Shown piece after piece: positions 16,864-25,067 of a DNA stretch of 58,882 bases. This DNA is from Gordonia effusa NBRC 100432. Its GTDB lineage: Bacteria; Actinomycetota; Actinomycetes; Mycobacteriales; Mycobacteriaceae. The first letter of the stretch is position 1, and every line of letters starts with the position of its first letter. The notes beneath the pieces were generated by a model that was not told where the DNA came from, ran no database searches, and saw nothing but the letters and a program-made list of their open reading frames with translations. The stretch lies in NCBI RefSeq assembly GCF_000241305.1, contig NZ_BAEH01000009.1:1-58882 (forward strand), given 5' to 3'. Position numbers and translations under genes: made by a program.

Positions 16864-18374
16864 GTCGACGTCGTGAGCCGCGGATCGTGGTGATCGGTGC
16901 AGGGGTGGCTGGAATCGCCACGGCCCATGCGTTGGAGCAGGCAGGATTCTCTGATTACCTGATCGTGGAGAAGGGCACCGACGTCGGCGGTGTCTGGTAT
17001 TGGAATCACTATCCGGGTCTGACGTGTGATGTGCCGTCGCAGATCTATCAGTTTTCCTTTGCGCCCAAGGCGGATTGGAAGCGAATCTGGGCAACCGGGC
17101 CGGAGATTCAGCAGTATCACCGCGACGTGGTCGAAGAGCTCGGCATCGTCGATCGGATTCGATTCGGCACCGAGGTAGTCGCGTCGGTATTCAACGACGA
17201 GACGGGCGAATGGACGGTCACAACTCGACCGACCGGAGCGTCGGGCACCGAGTCGGAAGAGGAACTCACCGTCGATTTCGTCATCTGCGCGACCGGTGTA
17301 CTCCATAACCCGGCTATCCCCGACATCCCCGGGCTCGGCGACTTCTCGGGGCCGGTCGTACACACTGCCCGATGGGATGACGATCTGGTCACCGACGGTC
17401 GGCGGGTCGCCGTGTTGGGAACGGGTTCGACTGGCGTGCAGGTGGTTTCGGCATTGCAGAAGCAAGCCTCATCGGTGACACATTTCGTGCGGGCACCACA
17501 GTGGGTGCTGTGGGCTCCGATGTGGTTGCCGCAGCTATCGGTGGTATCCAAACTGTTGGGCGCGAGCCGGAACGTGCAGGATCGGGTGTACCAGTTGCTC
17601 TTACGAGGTTCTGGAATACTCGCCGACGTCGTGCTCAAGCCGACGTGGCGGCGTCGGGCGGTGCAAGCTTACGCGCGAATATCGTTGCGGGGTCAGGTAT
17701 TTGACGAGGAACTGCGCACCGAGCTAACACCGGACTACCAGCCGTTGTGCAAGCGGCAGGTGATCTCAGGGACCTACTATCGCGCGCTGCGCGCGCCGAA
17801 TACCGAATTGGTGACCGCTGGCATCGAGAAGATCAACGAGACCGGGATCGTCACGGTCGACGGTCGCCAGCACGACGTCGACATCATCGTGTTGGCTACC
17901 GGATTTCGCGCACACGACTATATGCGGCCGATGCGAGTTGTCGGCCGTGACGGTCTGACGCTGGACGACGCGTGGGCCGGCGGGCCTAGGGCATACCGGA
18001 TGACCGCGATTCCGGGCTTCCCCAACCTGTTCACCGTTCTCGGGCCGAATTCGCCGACCGGCTCGATCTCGCTGCAATTCTCCGCCGAGTTAACGGCCAA
18101 GTACATCGTGAAGTGGTTGGAGCGTTTCGCCGCGGGCAACCTCGACTCGGTCGAGGTGACCGAGGACGCGACCGCTCAGTTCAATTCCGAAGTGGCACAA
18201 GCGATGGGACCGACGGTCTGGAATACCGGATGCAACTCGTGGTACCTGACCGAGTCGGGATCGGTCGACCTGTGGCCGTTCGATCGGGCGACGATGCGCC
18301 GAATGCTGGGTACGCCGCAGGATGAGCATTTCGTGGTCACCCAATCACGACGAGTCGCGGGCGAGCAAGTGTGA
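16860..18374 (+). CDS. Flavin-containing / Baeyer-Villiger-type monooxygenase
   Basis: A 504-residue FAD- and NADPH-dependent monooxygenase. The first Rossmann motif is GAGVAG (residues ~13-18). The Baeyer-Villiger fingerprint FxGxxxHxxxW appears as FSGPVVHTARW (~162-172), followed by the NADPH-binding GTGSTG (~185-190). VGGVWYWNHYPGLTCDVPS is typical of class B flavoproteins of the BVMO/EthA-MymA kind. It would insert oxygen into a ketone to make an ester or lactone, or oxidise a soft heteroatom. The GTG overlaps the patatin stop. With SDR and patatin it forms a plausible alcohol-to-ketone-to-ester-to-acid route. It is the last gene of the operon. Confidence 0.92.
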   Translation: MSRRREPRIVVIGAGVAGIATAHALEQAGFSDYLIVEKGTDVGGVWYWNHYPGLTCDVPSQIYQFSFAPKADWKRIWATGPEIQQYHRDVVEELGIVDRIRFGTEVVASVFNDETGEWTVTTRPTGASGTESEEELTVDFVICATGVLHNPAIPDIPGLGDFSGPVVHTARWDDDLVTDGRRVAVLGTGSTGVQVVSALQKQASSVTHFVRAPQWVLWAPMWLPQLSVVSKLLGASRNVQDRVYQLLLRGSGILADVVLKPTWRRRAVQAYARISLRGQVFDEELRTELTPDYQPLCKRQVISGTYYRALRAPNTELVTAGIEKINETGIVTVDGRQHDVDIIVLATGFRAHDYMRPMRVVGRDGLTLDDAWAGGPRAYRMTAIPGFPNLFTVLGPNSPTGSISLQFSAELTAKYIVKWLERFAAGNLDSVEVTEDATAQFNSEVAQAMGPTVWNTGCNSWYLTESGSVDLWPFDRATMRRMLGTPQDEHFVVTQSRRVAGEQV

Positions 18375-18410
18375 CGAATCCCGGCAAAATGCACATACCG
18401 TCTTGACGAA

Positions 18411-18429
18411 TTAGGTGACCCTAAGGAAC
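18411..18429 (+). promoter_or_regulatory. Iron-box-like palindrome in the promoter of the small secreted protein
   Basis: TTAGGTGACCCTAAGGAAC fits 13 of 19 positions of the DtxR/IdeR consensus TWAGGTTAGSCTAACCTWA and contains the perfect arms TTAGG-TGAC-CCTAA. It lies directly after a -35-like TTGACG (18403-18408) and 12 bp before the GTG start. A repressor bound there would occlude the promoter. IdeR binding is inferred. Confidence 0.45.
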
Positions 18430-18440
18430 TATCGGTTGCC

Positions 18441-18791
18441 GTGAAGAGAATATGTGCGAGTTTGATCGTCGGCGGCGCTGCGGTAGTGGCAACGGCAGTG
18501 GCGCCGGGAATCGCGTCCGCAAAGGTGGCAGACGGTAGGTACAACCTCTGTATCGAGACGCGTTATGGCAGCTCGGTCGAGCAGAAATGCGCGGAGTACC
18601 GCGTGGCCGGAACTGATTTGATTGGCCCCAACGGCACCCCGCTGAAACTCGTGCACACTCCGACCGGCGGATACGCTGAAATACCGCCGGTCAGCCGTCT
18701 CACCCTGCTCAAGACCGCTAACGGCTACAAGGCGATCAATTCGGTGCTGGGTGTTCCGGTAGCGACGTCGAGTTTCCTGCCGGTCAGCTGA
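18441..18791 (+). CDS. Small secreted protein of unknown function
   Basis: A 116-residue protein with a clear Sec signal peptide: KR at positions 2-3, a hydrophobic core and the cleavage motif ASA-K near residue 27. The mature part is about 90 residues with two Cys (in LCIETRY and QKCAEYR) that could form one disulfide. I do not recognise a family. The GTG start at 18441 follows a promoter with an iron-box-like palindrome, so iron-regulated secretion is possible. It stands alone between the FMO operon and the AlkD-like gene. Confidence 0.7.
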   Translation: MKRICASLIVGGAAVVATAVAPGIASAKVADGRYNLCIETRYGSSVEQKCAEYRVAGTDLIGPNGTPLKLVHTPTGGYAEIPPVSRLTLLKTANGYKAINSVLGVPVATSSFLPVS

Positions 18792-18867
18792 ATCATCGCG
18801 GCGTCTGATCACGCGGGCTCTGCCCGTATGGTGATGAGATCAGCCGAATGACAGGGAGTTGGTCGTA

Positions 18868-19548
18868 GTGCCGGGGACAACCGATAGTGCGGTGGACGAA
18901 CTGCTGGCCGAGCTCGCGAGCCTCGACGACCCCAAGGTTCGCGCCGTCAATGAGCGTCACGGCGACGATCATGGCGTTAACCTCACCAAGCTACGCGCGG
19001 TGGCGAAGCGGCTCAAAACCCAGCAGGATCTGGCCATCGCCCTGTGGGCGACGGGCGATAGCGCTGCACGTCTACTCTCACTATTGATCTGTCGCCCAAA
19101 GGCTTTCGAACAAGATCAGCTCGACACCATGTTGAGACATGCCGCGACTCCGAAGGTGCAGGACTGGCTGGTCAACTACGTGGTGAAGAAGAATCCGGCG
19201 GCTGAGAACCTGCGCGTGCTGTGGTTCTCCGACCCCGATCCGGTCGTCGCCAGTGCGGGTTGGGCACTTACGGTCGACCGAATCGCTAAGCAACCCGATG
19301 GCCTTGACCTGCCGGGACTACTGAACGTGATCGAGTCCGATATGAAGGACGCGCCGGAACGACTGCAGTGGGCGATGAATCACTGCCTCGCGCAGATAGG
19401 CATCGAGCACAGTGAGTATCGCGAGCGGGCCGTCACTATTGGGGAGCGACTGGAGGTGCTGAAGGATTACCCGACGGCGCCGAACTGTACGTCACCCTAT
19501 GCGCCGACGTGGATCGCTGAAATGGTGCGGCGTCGAGATATGGTTTGA
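18868..19548 (+). CDS. AlkD-like DNA alkylation repair / HEAT-repeat protein
   Basis: A 226-residue all-helical protein resembling the DNA alkylation repair (AlkD/AlkC-like HEAT) family. It has repeated amphipathic helices such as LRAVAKRLKTQQDLAIALWA, ATPKVQDWLVNYVVKKN and VVASAGWALTVDRIA. A C-terminal YRERAVTIGERLEVLKDYP resembles the conserved end of this family. True AlkD proteins flip and excise alkylated bases. I cannot verify the catalytic Asp/Trp set by eye. GTG 18868 is preferred because GGGAG (18854-18858) sits 9 bp upstream; a TTG at 18859 is the alternative. It is convergent with eccA. Confidence 0.75.
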   Translation: MPGTTDSAVDELLAELASLDDPKVRAVNERHGDDHGVNLTKLRAVAKRLKTQQDLAIALWATGDSAARLLSLLICRPKAFEQDQLDTMLRHAATPKVQDWLVNYVVKKNPAAENLRVLWFSDPDPVVASAGWALTVDRIAKQPDGLDLPGLLNVIESDMKDAPERLQWAMNHCLAQIGIEHSEYRERAVTIGERLEVLKDYPTAPNCTSPYAPTWIAEMVRRRDMV

Positions 19549-19576
19549 TCGGCTGGGTTTGAAGTCGGGTTGCGGC

Positions 19577-19630
19577 GTCTCGATACACCGACGATCGCAG
19601 GGGTTTGTTGGCACTCAACGATCGGCGGGG
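19577..19630. repeat. Remnant of the GTCTCGATAC dispersed palindromic repeat
   Basis: GTCTCGATAC (19577-19586) followed by ACCGACGATCG, and about 30 bp later CTCAACGATCGGCGG, resemble the two ends of the intergenic element at 3.1-3.3 kb. It occupies the convergent gap between the AlkD-like gene and eccA. No clear intrinsic terminator is visible there. Confidence 0.4.
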
Positions 19631-19637
19631 GCGACGG

Positions 19638-21407
19638 CTACCGTGCGGTCATGCGCACCACGTTGTCTAATGCTGATTCGAGATCGGTCACTTCGATCCG
19701 CATCAGCACATCGTGGTCGAGTGTCGTCAGGTCGGCGCTGCCTCGGCTCAGTCGATACTCCCGTTCCTCTTCAGCCGCTTCCACGACGTTGCGGATGAAA
19801 CGACCATTGCCGGCAAGGTCGATGGCGCGGCGTCGGCGCCCAGTTGAATCGACGACAGTCGACAGGCACAACTCTTCACAGCGCGCGGTGAGGGATTCGA
19901 GCGCGGCCGGCGTCAATACTGAATCATTTTCGCGCGCAATCACTTCACCAATACGAGCAAGCTCGGTAGGAGAGTAGGAGTCGAATCGGATTCGTCGAGA
20001 GAATCGCGACGCTAGGCCATCGTTCGATGCTAGGAAGCGGTCGATCTCAGCGTCGTATCCGGCGATGATGACCACCAGCCGATCACGGTCGTTCTCCATC
20101 CGCGCCAGCAGCGTATCCACTGCCTCGCGGCCGAACGCGTCACCGCCGGAAAGACCCGCTTGAACTAATGTGTATGCCTCGTCGATGAATAAGACGCCAT
20201 CGAGTGCCCGGTCGATGAGTGTGCCGGTCTTCATTGCCGTCGACCCCAGATGCTCGCCGACGAAGTCGCGTCGACTGGCTTCGATCACCGTGTCGGTGTT
20301 CAAAATGCCCAGCCCGCAATAGATCTTGGCGATGATACGTGCAATGGTGGTCTTTCCGGTCCCGGGTGGACCGGTGAAGACTAAATGTTGACCTCGTAAT
20401 GCGCTCGACAATCCCTTCTCTGCACGGACTTTCGCTAGTGTCGCCGACGACTTGAGCTTGTCGACCTTCGTCTTGACCGTCTCAAGACCGATCTGCGCAT
20501 CAAGTTCTCGCTGGGCCTGTTCGACCAGGTCGGTGTTGATCTGTTGATCGGCGGTGGAGTTGGGGACCGACTGCGGATTCCACCGATCAGTGCGGGATTC
20601 GATCGCCTCCTTAGAAGTGATGACGAGCCTGAAACTGCTGTCTGCCAACGCTTTCACGTTGTCGGCGAAATGTGGCTCGCGTGCGTACAGCTCCTCGAAG
20701 ATGGCGCGCGCCTGCGCCTCTTTGTCCAACTCTCGAAGGCACATCCCCCGGGTGAACATCGCTCCGGATGCTGCGGTCGGGATGGGACCTGACTCGGCTA
20801 GTTCGAGTCGCTTGAGCGCTTCGCTGAACAAACCGAGCTGGGCACATGCTGTCCCGACCATTACATGCGCCGCAACACGCATGTATTCATCGGACCACTG
20901 CGACGAATTGGTAAGAGCGGTAAGAACATCCGGCCAACGTTGAGTCCGGAAATTCAGCAGTGCCCGACTGAATTCGACGATGGGTGTCAGCTCGGCGGTA
21001 TCGACGGATTCGAGGGTGTCGTCGGCGCCGTCGTAGTCCCCGTCGGCGATCATCGCGCATGCGTACGCCGCGGCAGCCTCGACATGATCAGAGACCGGAT
21101 AGTCGACGTAGAGCCCAGTTGCGAACCGGCCGAACAGAGTTCGGGGCGCCAGGCCCAATCGGCGTTGTTCGTGGGAGATATTCTGCCGGTACTTGTAGAG
21201 ATTGAAATAGCACTCGGCACTGGTATCGCCCGCGGCGATACGCCCTAGCCACGCATCCGCCATCTCTGGCGCCAATTCGGTCGCGCGCATGAATGCCCGT
21301 GCCGCGTAGTCGTCGTCGGCACTCTGAAGATGTGCCGAAATCGCGACGTCGAACATAGCGCGGGCTCGCATCATGCGCGCGCCGGCCGTTTGCTGAATTG
21401 CTGTCAC
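19638..21407 (-). CDS. eccA: Type VII secretion AAA ATPase of the EccA family (orphan)
   Basis: A 589-residue protein with the two-part EccA layout. An N-terminal helical TPR-like domain (~1-270) contains the family pattern NLYKYRQNISHEQRRLGL. It is followed by a CbxX/CfqX-type AAA+ domain (~300-589). Walker A is GPPGTGKT (~342), Walker B VLFIDEAY (~405), and the arginine-finger region is RFSRRIRF. In mycobacterial ESX loci EccA recognises cognate secreted substrates and chaperones. No other ESX component (eccB-E, esx pair, mycP, espG) lies within this window, so the gene is isolated here. Length and motifs argue for a functional gene, not a decayed remnant. The start is ATG 21407; a Met at residue 12 is possible. 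Confidence 0.9.
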   Translation of the reverse strand: MTAIQQTAGARMMRARAMFDVAISAHLQSADDDYAARAFMRATELAPEMADAWLGRIAAGDTSAECYFNLYKYRQNISHEQRRLGLAPRTLFGRFATGLYVDYPVSDHVEAAAAYACAMIADGDYDGADDTLESVDTAELTPIVEFSRALLNFRTQRWPDVLTALTNSSQWSDEYMRVAAHVMVGTACAQLGLFSEALKRLELAESGPIPTAASGAMFTRGMCLRELDKEAQARAIFEELYAREPHFADNVKALADSSFRLVITSKEAIESRTDRWNPQSVPNSTADQQINTDLVEQAQRELDAQIGLETVKTKVDKLKSSATLAKVRAEKGLSSALRGQHLVFTGPPGTGKTTIARIIAKIYCGLGILNTDTVIEASRRDFVGEHLGSTAMKTGTLIDRALDGVLFIDEAYTLVQAGLSGGDAFGREAVDTLLARMENDRDRLVVIIAGYDAEIDRFLASNDGLASRFSRRIRFDSYSPTELARIGEVIARENDSVLTPAALESLTARCEELCLSTVVDSTGRRRRAIDLAGNGRFIRNVVEAAEEEREYRLSRGSADLTTLDHDVLMRIEVTDLESALDNVVRMTAR

Positions 21408-21491
21408 CGATGTCTCCCCCCAAGGCAGTGGCGTCAGGGTACCCCCAGTGAGCCGGTCGATATCACCGTTTCAGGTAGACGACCGTGGCGA

Positions 21492-21554
21492 AAATATGCC
21501 CCGTGGCGCGAGCAGACGCCATATGCGCGTCTGCCCCAGCCTCGGGGCATATTT
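21492..21554. repeat. Concentric double palindrome (AAATATGCCCCG element)
   Basis: Outer perfect arms AAATATGCCCCG (21492-21503) and CGGGGCATATTT (21543-21554) enclose an inner perfect hairpin, GCAGACGC / GCGTCTGC (21512-21534), with loop CATATGC. Exactly 8 unpaired bases lie on each side between the stems. It sits just upstream of eccA and at the 3' end of the DUF4191 gene (both minus strand). It could terminate DUF4191 transcription, but the outer arms contain A/T-rich ends, so it is more than a simple terminator. Confidence 0.7.
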
Positions 21555-21567
21555 CAGCTGGTATCTG

Positions 21568-22311
21568 CTACTTACGCCGTGCCGCTCGCTGCACATTGCG
21601 GACTTTGGCGCCCTGCGGCATCGGTCCTTTTGGCATGCCGGGGCCAGGCTGACGGCCGGTGAGTGCCGCGAGTCGCCCTTCCAGCGCGTCGATGCGTTTG
21701 CGGTCGATGTTGGTGGGCAGCTTGTTCAGGTGCCGCTCAAGCTTGCGCAGCGGGACCTGACCGTCCTCGTTCCCGACGACGACGAGATAGATCGGGGTGT
21801 CGCCGACGACCCGCGCGGCCTTCTTCTTCTCCTGATCGAGCAGCCCCTTCACCCGCGTCGGCGCACCTTCGCCAACCAGAATCACACCGGGTTTGCCGAT
21901 GACGCGATGCACAGCGTCGAGGTGGGTGGTTCCGGCCACCGCTTGTTTCACGCGCCACTGGCCGCGCATATTGTCCAGCGCCCAGCCGGCCGCGCCCTTC
22001 TGCCCCTCAGCCTTGGTGAAGACCGAACGCTGCACCCGGCGGCCGAACAGAATGAACGCCGCCAGCAGGCCGAGAAGCACTCCGATCGGAGTGAGGAACA
22101 GAACCTGGTCGAAGGCGAAACCCAGGCCGACGAAGATGGCCACGACGAGGACGAATACGCCGAGCATGTAGGGGATAAGACGCTTATCCTCTTTGCGCTG
22201 CATTTGGAACGCCTGCCACAACTGCGACCGTCGCTCGCGCGATGCCTGCTTGCGGGTGGCTTTTGCCGCGGCTTTCGCCTCTTTGCTCGTGTTGGACTGC
22301 GCCTTTGCCAT
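21568..22311 (-). CDS. DUF4191 integral membrane protein
   Basis: A 247-residue conserved actinobacterial membrane protein (Rv2219 type). It has a Lys/Ala/Arg-rich cytoplasmic N-terminus (~1-45) and two transmembrane helices (~50-70 and ~77-95). A soluble C-terminal domain of about 150 residues contains GAAGWALDNMRGQWRVKQAV and RVVGDTPIYLVVVG. The function is unknown. Its position next to lipA is the same as in mycobacteria, but the start is 64 bp from the lipA stop and expression may be shared. Confidence 0.88.
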   Translation of the reverse strand: MAKAQSNTSKEAKAAAKATRKQASRERRSQLWQAFQMQRKEDKRLIPYMLGVFVLVVAIFVGLGFAFDQVLFLTPIGVLLGLLAAFILFGRRVQRSVFTKAEGQKGAAGWALDNMRGQWRVKQAVAGTTHLDAVHRVIGKPGVILVGEGAPTRVKGLLDQEKKKAARVVGDTPIYLVVVGNEDGQVPLRKLERHLNKLPTNIDRKRIDALEGRLAALTGRQPGPGMPKGPMPQGAKVRNVQRAARRK

Positions 22312-22374
22312 GATGTTCAGTCTACGTCGGAGCAGATTGAGCTCGGCGCGGTGGATAGGCGACGCGGGCGGCGG

Positions 22375-23451
22375 CTATCCCAGACGTGCCAGCAGGCTCG
22401 AGGCCTCCTGGTTCGCCGAACTCTCCTGTGCCAGGTGAGCCATCGCTGCGGGCAGCTCGCGACCGTGCTTCGCCATCGCCTGCGCGTACAGGCGACCCGC
22501 TCGATACGACGAGCGGACCAGCGGTCCGGCCATCACACCGGCGAAGCCCAGTTCGTCGGCGAATTCGGAGTGGTCGACGAACTCCTCGGGTTTCACCCAG
22601 CGCTCCACCGGATGGTGCCGGGGCGACGGGCGCAGGTACTGCGTGATGGTGACGATGTCGCAGCCCGCCTCGTAAAGGTCCACCAACGCTTCCCGGACTT
22701 CGTCGACAGTCTCGCCCATCCCCAGGATCAGATTCGACTTGGTGACCAGACCGAACTCACGCGCCTGGGTGATGACATCGAGCGACCGTTCGTAGCGAAA
22801 TGCCGGACGAATCCGTTTGAAAATCCGGGGCACCGTTTCGAGATTGTGGGCCAGCACTTCGGGCCGTGCGCCGAACACCTCGGCGAGCAGATCAGGGTTG
22901 GCGTGGAAATCAGGGATCAGGTTCTCCACGCCGGTGCCGGGATTGAGTTCGTGGATCTTGCGCACAGTTTCCGCGTACAGCCACGCGCCCTCGTCGGGCA
23001 GATCGTCGCGCGCGACGCCGGTGATCGTCGAATAGCGCAAACCCATCGCCTGCACGCTCTCGGCGACGCGCCGCGGCTCGTCACGATCGAGGGGTTCGGG
23101 CTTGCCGGTGTCGATCTGGCAGAAGTCGCAACGTCGAGTGCATTGACTGCCGCCGATGAGGAAGGTCGCCTCCCGGTCCTCCCAGCATTCGTAGATGTTG
23201 GGGCAGCCAGCTTCCTCGCAAACCGTATGCAGCCCTTCACGTTTCACGAGGCCCTTGAGTTCGCTGTACTCGGGGCCCATCGTGGCGCGGGTCTTGATCC
23301 ACTTGGGTTTGCGCTCGATGGGGGTCTGCGCGTTGCGTACTTCCAGGCGCAGCAGTTTTCGGCCGCTGGGAACCGATTCGGCAGCCGATGCCGATCCGCA
23401 CGACGAAGTGGAAGACGAAGAGGAATCAGAAGGATTAGGCGCGCACGTCAC
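22375..23451 (-). CDS. lipA: Lipoyl synthase
   Basis: A radical-SAM enzyme inserting two sulfurs at C6 and C8 of octanoyl groups already attached to E2 or H proteins. At 358 residues it is slightly long because of a Ser-rich N-terminal extension of about 30 residues. The radical-SAM cluster CTRRCDFC (~102-109) and the auxiliary-cluster cysteines in [15 protein letters not shown] (~70-85) are present, as is the C-terminal RSSYRAG with the Ser ligand. The GTG start overlaps the lipB stop (GTGA). It is the second gene of the lipB-lipA pair supplying lipoate for the neighbouring E2. Confidence 0.97.
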   Translation of the reverse strand: MTCAPNPSDSSSSSTSSCGSASAAESVPSGRKLLRLEVRNAQTPIERKPKWIKTRATMGPEYSELKGLVKREGLHTVCEEAGCPNIYECWEDREATFLIGGSQCTRRCDFCQIDTGKPEPLDRDEPRRVAESVQAMGLRYSTITGVARDDLPDEGAWLYAETVRKIHELNPGTGVENLIPDFHANPDLLAEVFGARPEVLAHNLETVPRIFKRIRPAFRYERSLDVITQAREFGLVTKSNLILGMGETVDEVREALVDLYEAGCDIVTITQYLRPSPRHHPVERWVKPEEFVDHSEFADELGFAGVMAGPLVRSSYRAGRLYAQAMAKHGRELPAAMAHLAQESSANQEASSLLARLG

Positions 23452-24188
23452 TGAACAGATCCTACGCTCGTGGGTTGCTGGGCTGATTGCGCCGAAGCGG
23501 TGACCGGCACTCGACGCGGGGCATCGAGCGCGAGCGTGACCTGGTCAGCGACCGTGCTGTAGAGGTCGGCGACGGCGATCGTGCGACCGGTCTCTCGAGT
23601 AAGCGATGTCACCCCGGCGTCGGCGATGCCGCAGGGGACGATGGCATCGAAGGCACTCATATCGGGGTCGATGTTGAGCGCGAAGCCATGCAGCGTGACA
23701 CCACGTGCCACGCGGATTCCGATCTGACCGAGTTTGCGTTGCCCGGCGGCGTCGGAGATCCACACGCCCGACCGCCCCTCGATCCGGCCGGTCTCTACTC
23801 CGACGCCGGCACACACCGTGATCAGGGCGTCTTCGAGTCGCCGGACGTAATCGACGACGTCGAGCGGCTCGGACAATTTCACGATGGGATAGCCGACCAA
23901 CTGACCGGGACCGTGCCAAGTGATACGTCCACCGCGGTCGACGTCGATCACCTCGGCGCCATTGGTCGGCAGGTCCGTGTCCTCGGTGCGTTTGCCCGCG
24001 GTGTAGGTCGACGGATGCTCGAGGAGCAGCAGAACGTCGTGATCGAGAGTGCCCTGCGCGCGTGCGCCGGCCAGCCGGTGCTGGAGTTCGTACGTCTCGC
24101 GATACTCGACCGTGCCCAGCCAGCGCGTCTCGATCGCCGACGCGCTTGCGCGTGCGCCCGATACGCGAGTCGGCTCAGCCATGCGCAT
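23448..24188 (-). CDS. lipB: Octanoyl-[acyl-carrier-protein]:protein octanoyltransferase
   Basis: LipB moves octanoate from acyl-ACP to the target Lys of lipoyl domains. At 246 residues it contains [16 protein letters not shown], the Lys of [22 protein letters not shown] and the nucleophile Cys in [14 protein letters not shown]. Both catalytic residues (Cys and Lys) are therefore visible. ATG 24188 or 24182 may start it. The 5' end overlaps the stop of the upstream SDR39U1 gene by 14 bp and the 3' end overlaps lipA, so the three genes are one transcription unit. Confidence 0.96.
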   Translation of the reverse strand: MRMAEPTRVSGARASASAIETRWLGTVEYRETYELQHRLAGARAQGTLDHDVLLLLEHPSTYTAGKRTEDTDLPTNGAEVIDVDRGGRITWHGPGQLVGYPIVKLSEPLDVVDYVRRLEDALITVCAGVGVETGRIEGRSGVWISDAAGQRKLGQIGIRVARGVTLHGFALNIDPDMSAFDAIVPCGIADAGVTSLTRETGRTIAVADLYSTVADQVTLALDAPRRVPVTASAQSAQQPTSVGSVQ

Positions 24189-25062
24189 AGTCCAATGCCT
24201 GGTCGAGGGTGGGATGGTCGAAGACGAAACCGTGATCGGTAAGCACAGCGGGTATAACGCGTTGGGAGTACAGAATCATTTCCCGGGCCATTTCACCTGC
24301 GACTGCAGTGGCCGCGACACCCGGGATCCGCAGAAATGCCGGGCGGTGCAACGACTGCGCGAAGGTCCGGGTGAACTCGTTGAACCGAACCGGGTCGGGT
24401 GCGGTCAGATTGACCGGGCCGGCGATGTCGTTGGTGAGCAAATATTCGATTGCCCGCACTTCGTCGACCAGGGAAATCCACGAAAAGTACTGGCGCCCAT
24501 CGCCTATCGGCGCACCTAAGCCCAACTTGAACGGCACGCGCAGTTTGCCGAGAATCCCGCCCCTCGGGGATAACACCGGCGCCGTGCGTAGCAACGTGAC
24601 ACGCGTGTCGTATCCCTCAGTCGCCGCCGTAGCCGATGCTTCCCAGTCGGTGACCAGATCGGCGAGGAAGCCATCACCGGCGGCGCTCTTCTCGGTCGCG
24701 ATGTGGTCGCCGGTATTCCCATAAAAGCCGGTCGCGCTGGCGTTGATCAGGATCGGTACGCCCGCCATCGCGGTTGCCTCGGCGAGGACCTCGGTCGGTG
24801 TGATTCGAGAATCGCGCAGTTCCTGTTTGAATCGGCCGGTCCACCGCCATCCGCTGACCGAGACGCCACCCAGGTTGACGACCGCGTCGGCCCCTGCGAG
24901 CGAATCCGGTGGGACCCCGAAAGATTCTGGGTCCCAACCGAATTCGTCGTCGTGATAAGGCTCGTGACGCACCAGTCGGGCCACCGAGTGACCATGTGCG
25001 CGAAGTGAGTCCACCAGGGCCGAACCGATCAGCCCCGAGGAACCCGCTACGACGATTCGCAC
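24175..25062 (-). CDS. TIGR01777-family epimerase (SDR39U1-like, atypical SDR)
   Basis: A 295-residue NAD(P)-binding protein beginning [20 protein letters not shown], an extended-SDR GxxGxxG motif at residues 7-13. Family blocks [23 protein letters not shown] and the C-terminal [18 protein letters not shown] are present. The reaction is not known for this family. The same gene (Rv2216) lies beside lipB and dlaT in M. tuberculosis. It starts 5 bp after the E2 stop on the same strand, so it is part of the E2-SDR-lipB-lipA unit. Confidence 0.93.
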   Translation of the reverse strand: MRIVVAGSSGLIGSALVDSLRAHGHSVARLVRHEPYHDDEFGWDPESFGVPPDSLAGADAVVNLGGVSVSGWRWTGRFKQELRDSRITPTEVLAEATAMAGVPILINASATGFYGNTGDHIATEKSAAGDGFLADLVTDWEASATAATEGYDTRVTLLRTAPVLSPRGGILGKLRVPFKLGLGAPIGDGRQYFSWISLVDEVRAIEYLLTNDIAGPVNLTAPDPVRFNEFTRTFAQSLHRPAFLRIPGVAATAVAGEMAREMILYSQRVIPAVLTDHGFVFDHPTLDQALDYAHG

Positions 25063-25067
25063 CGTGA

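Noticed and set aside
19638..22311. Remains of an ESX (type VII) locus around eccA
   Set aside because: Neighbouring genes (AlkD-like, DUF4191, lipA) are not ESX components, and no WXG100, EccB-E, MycP or PE/PPE-like gene was recognised.
21448..23454. Open frame of about 668 codons on the plus strand
   Set aside because: It lies opposite DUF4191 and lipA, both of which are clear genes with conserved motifs. The composition is that of a complementary-strand artefact.
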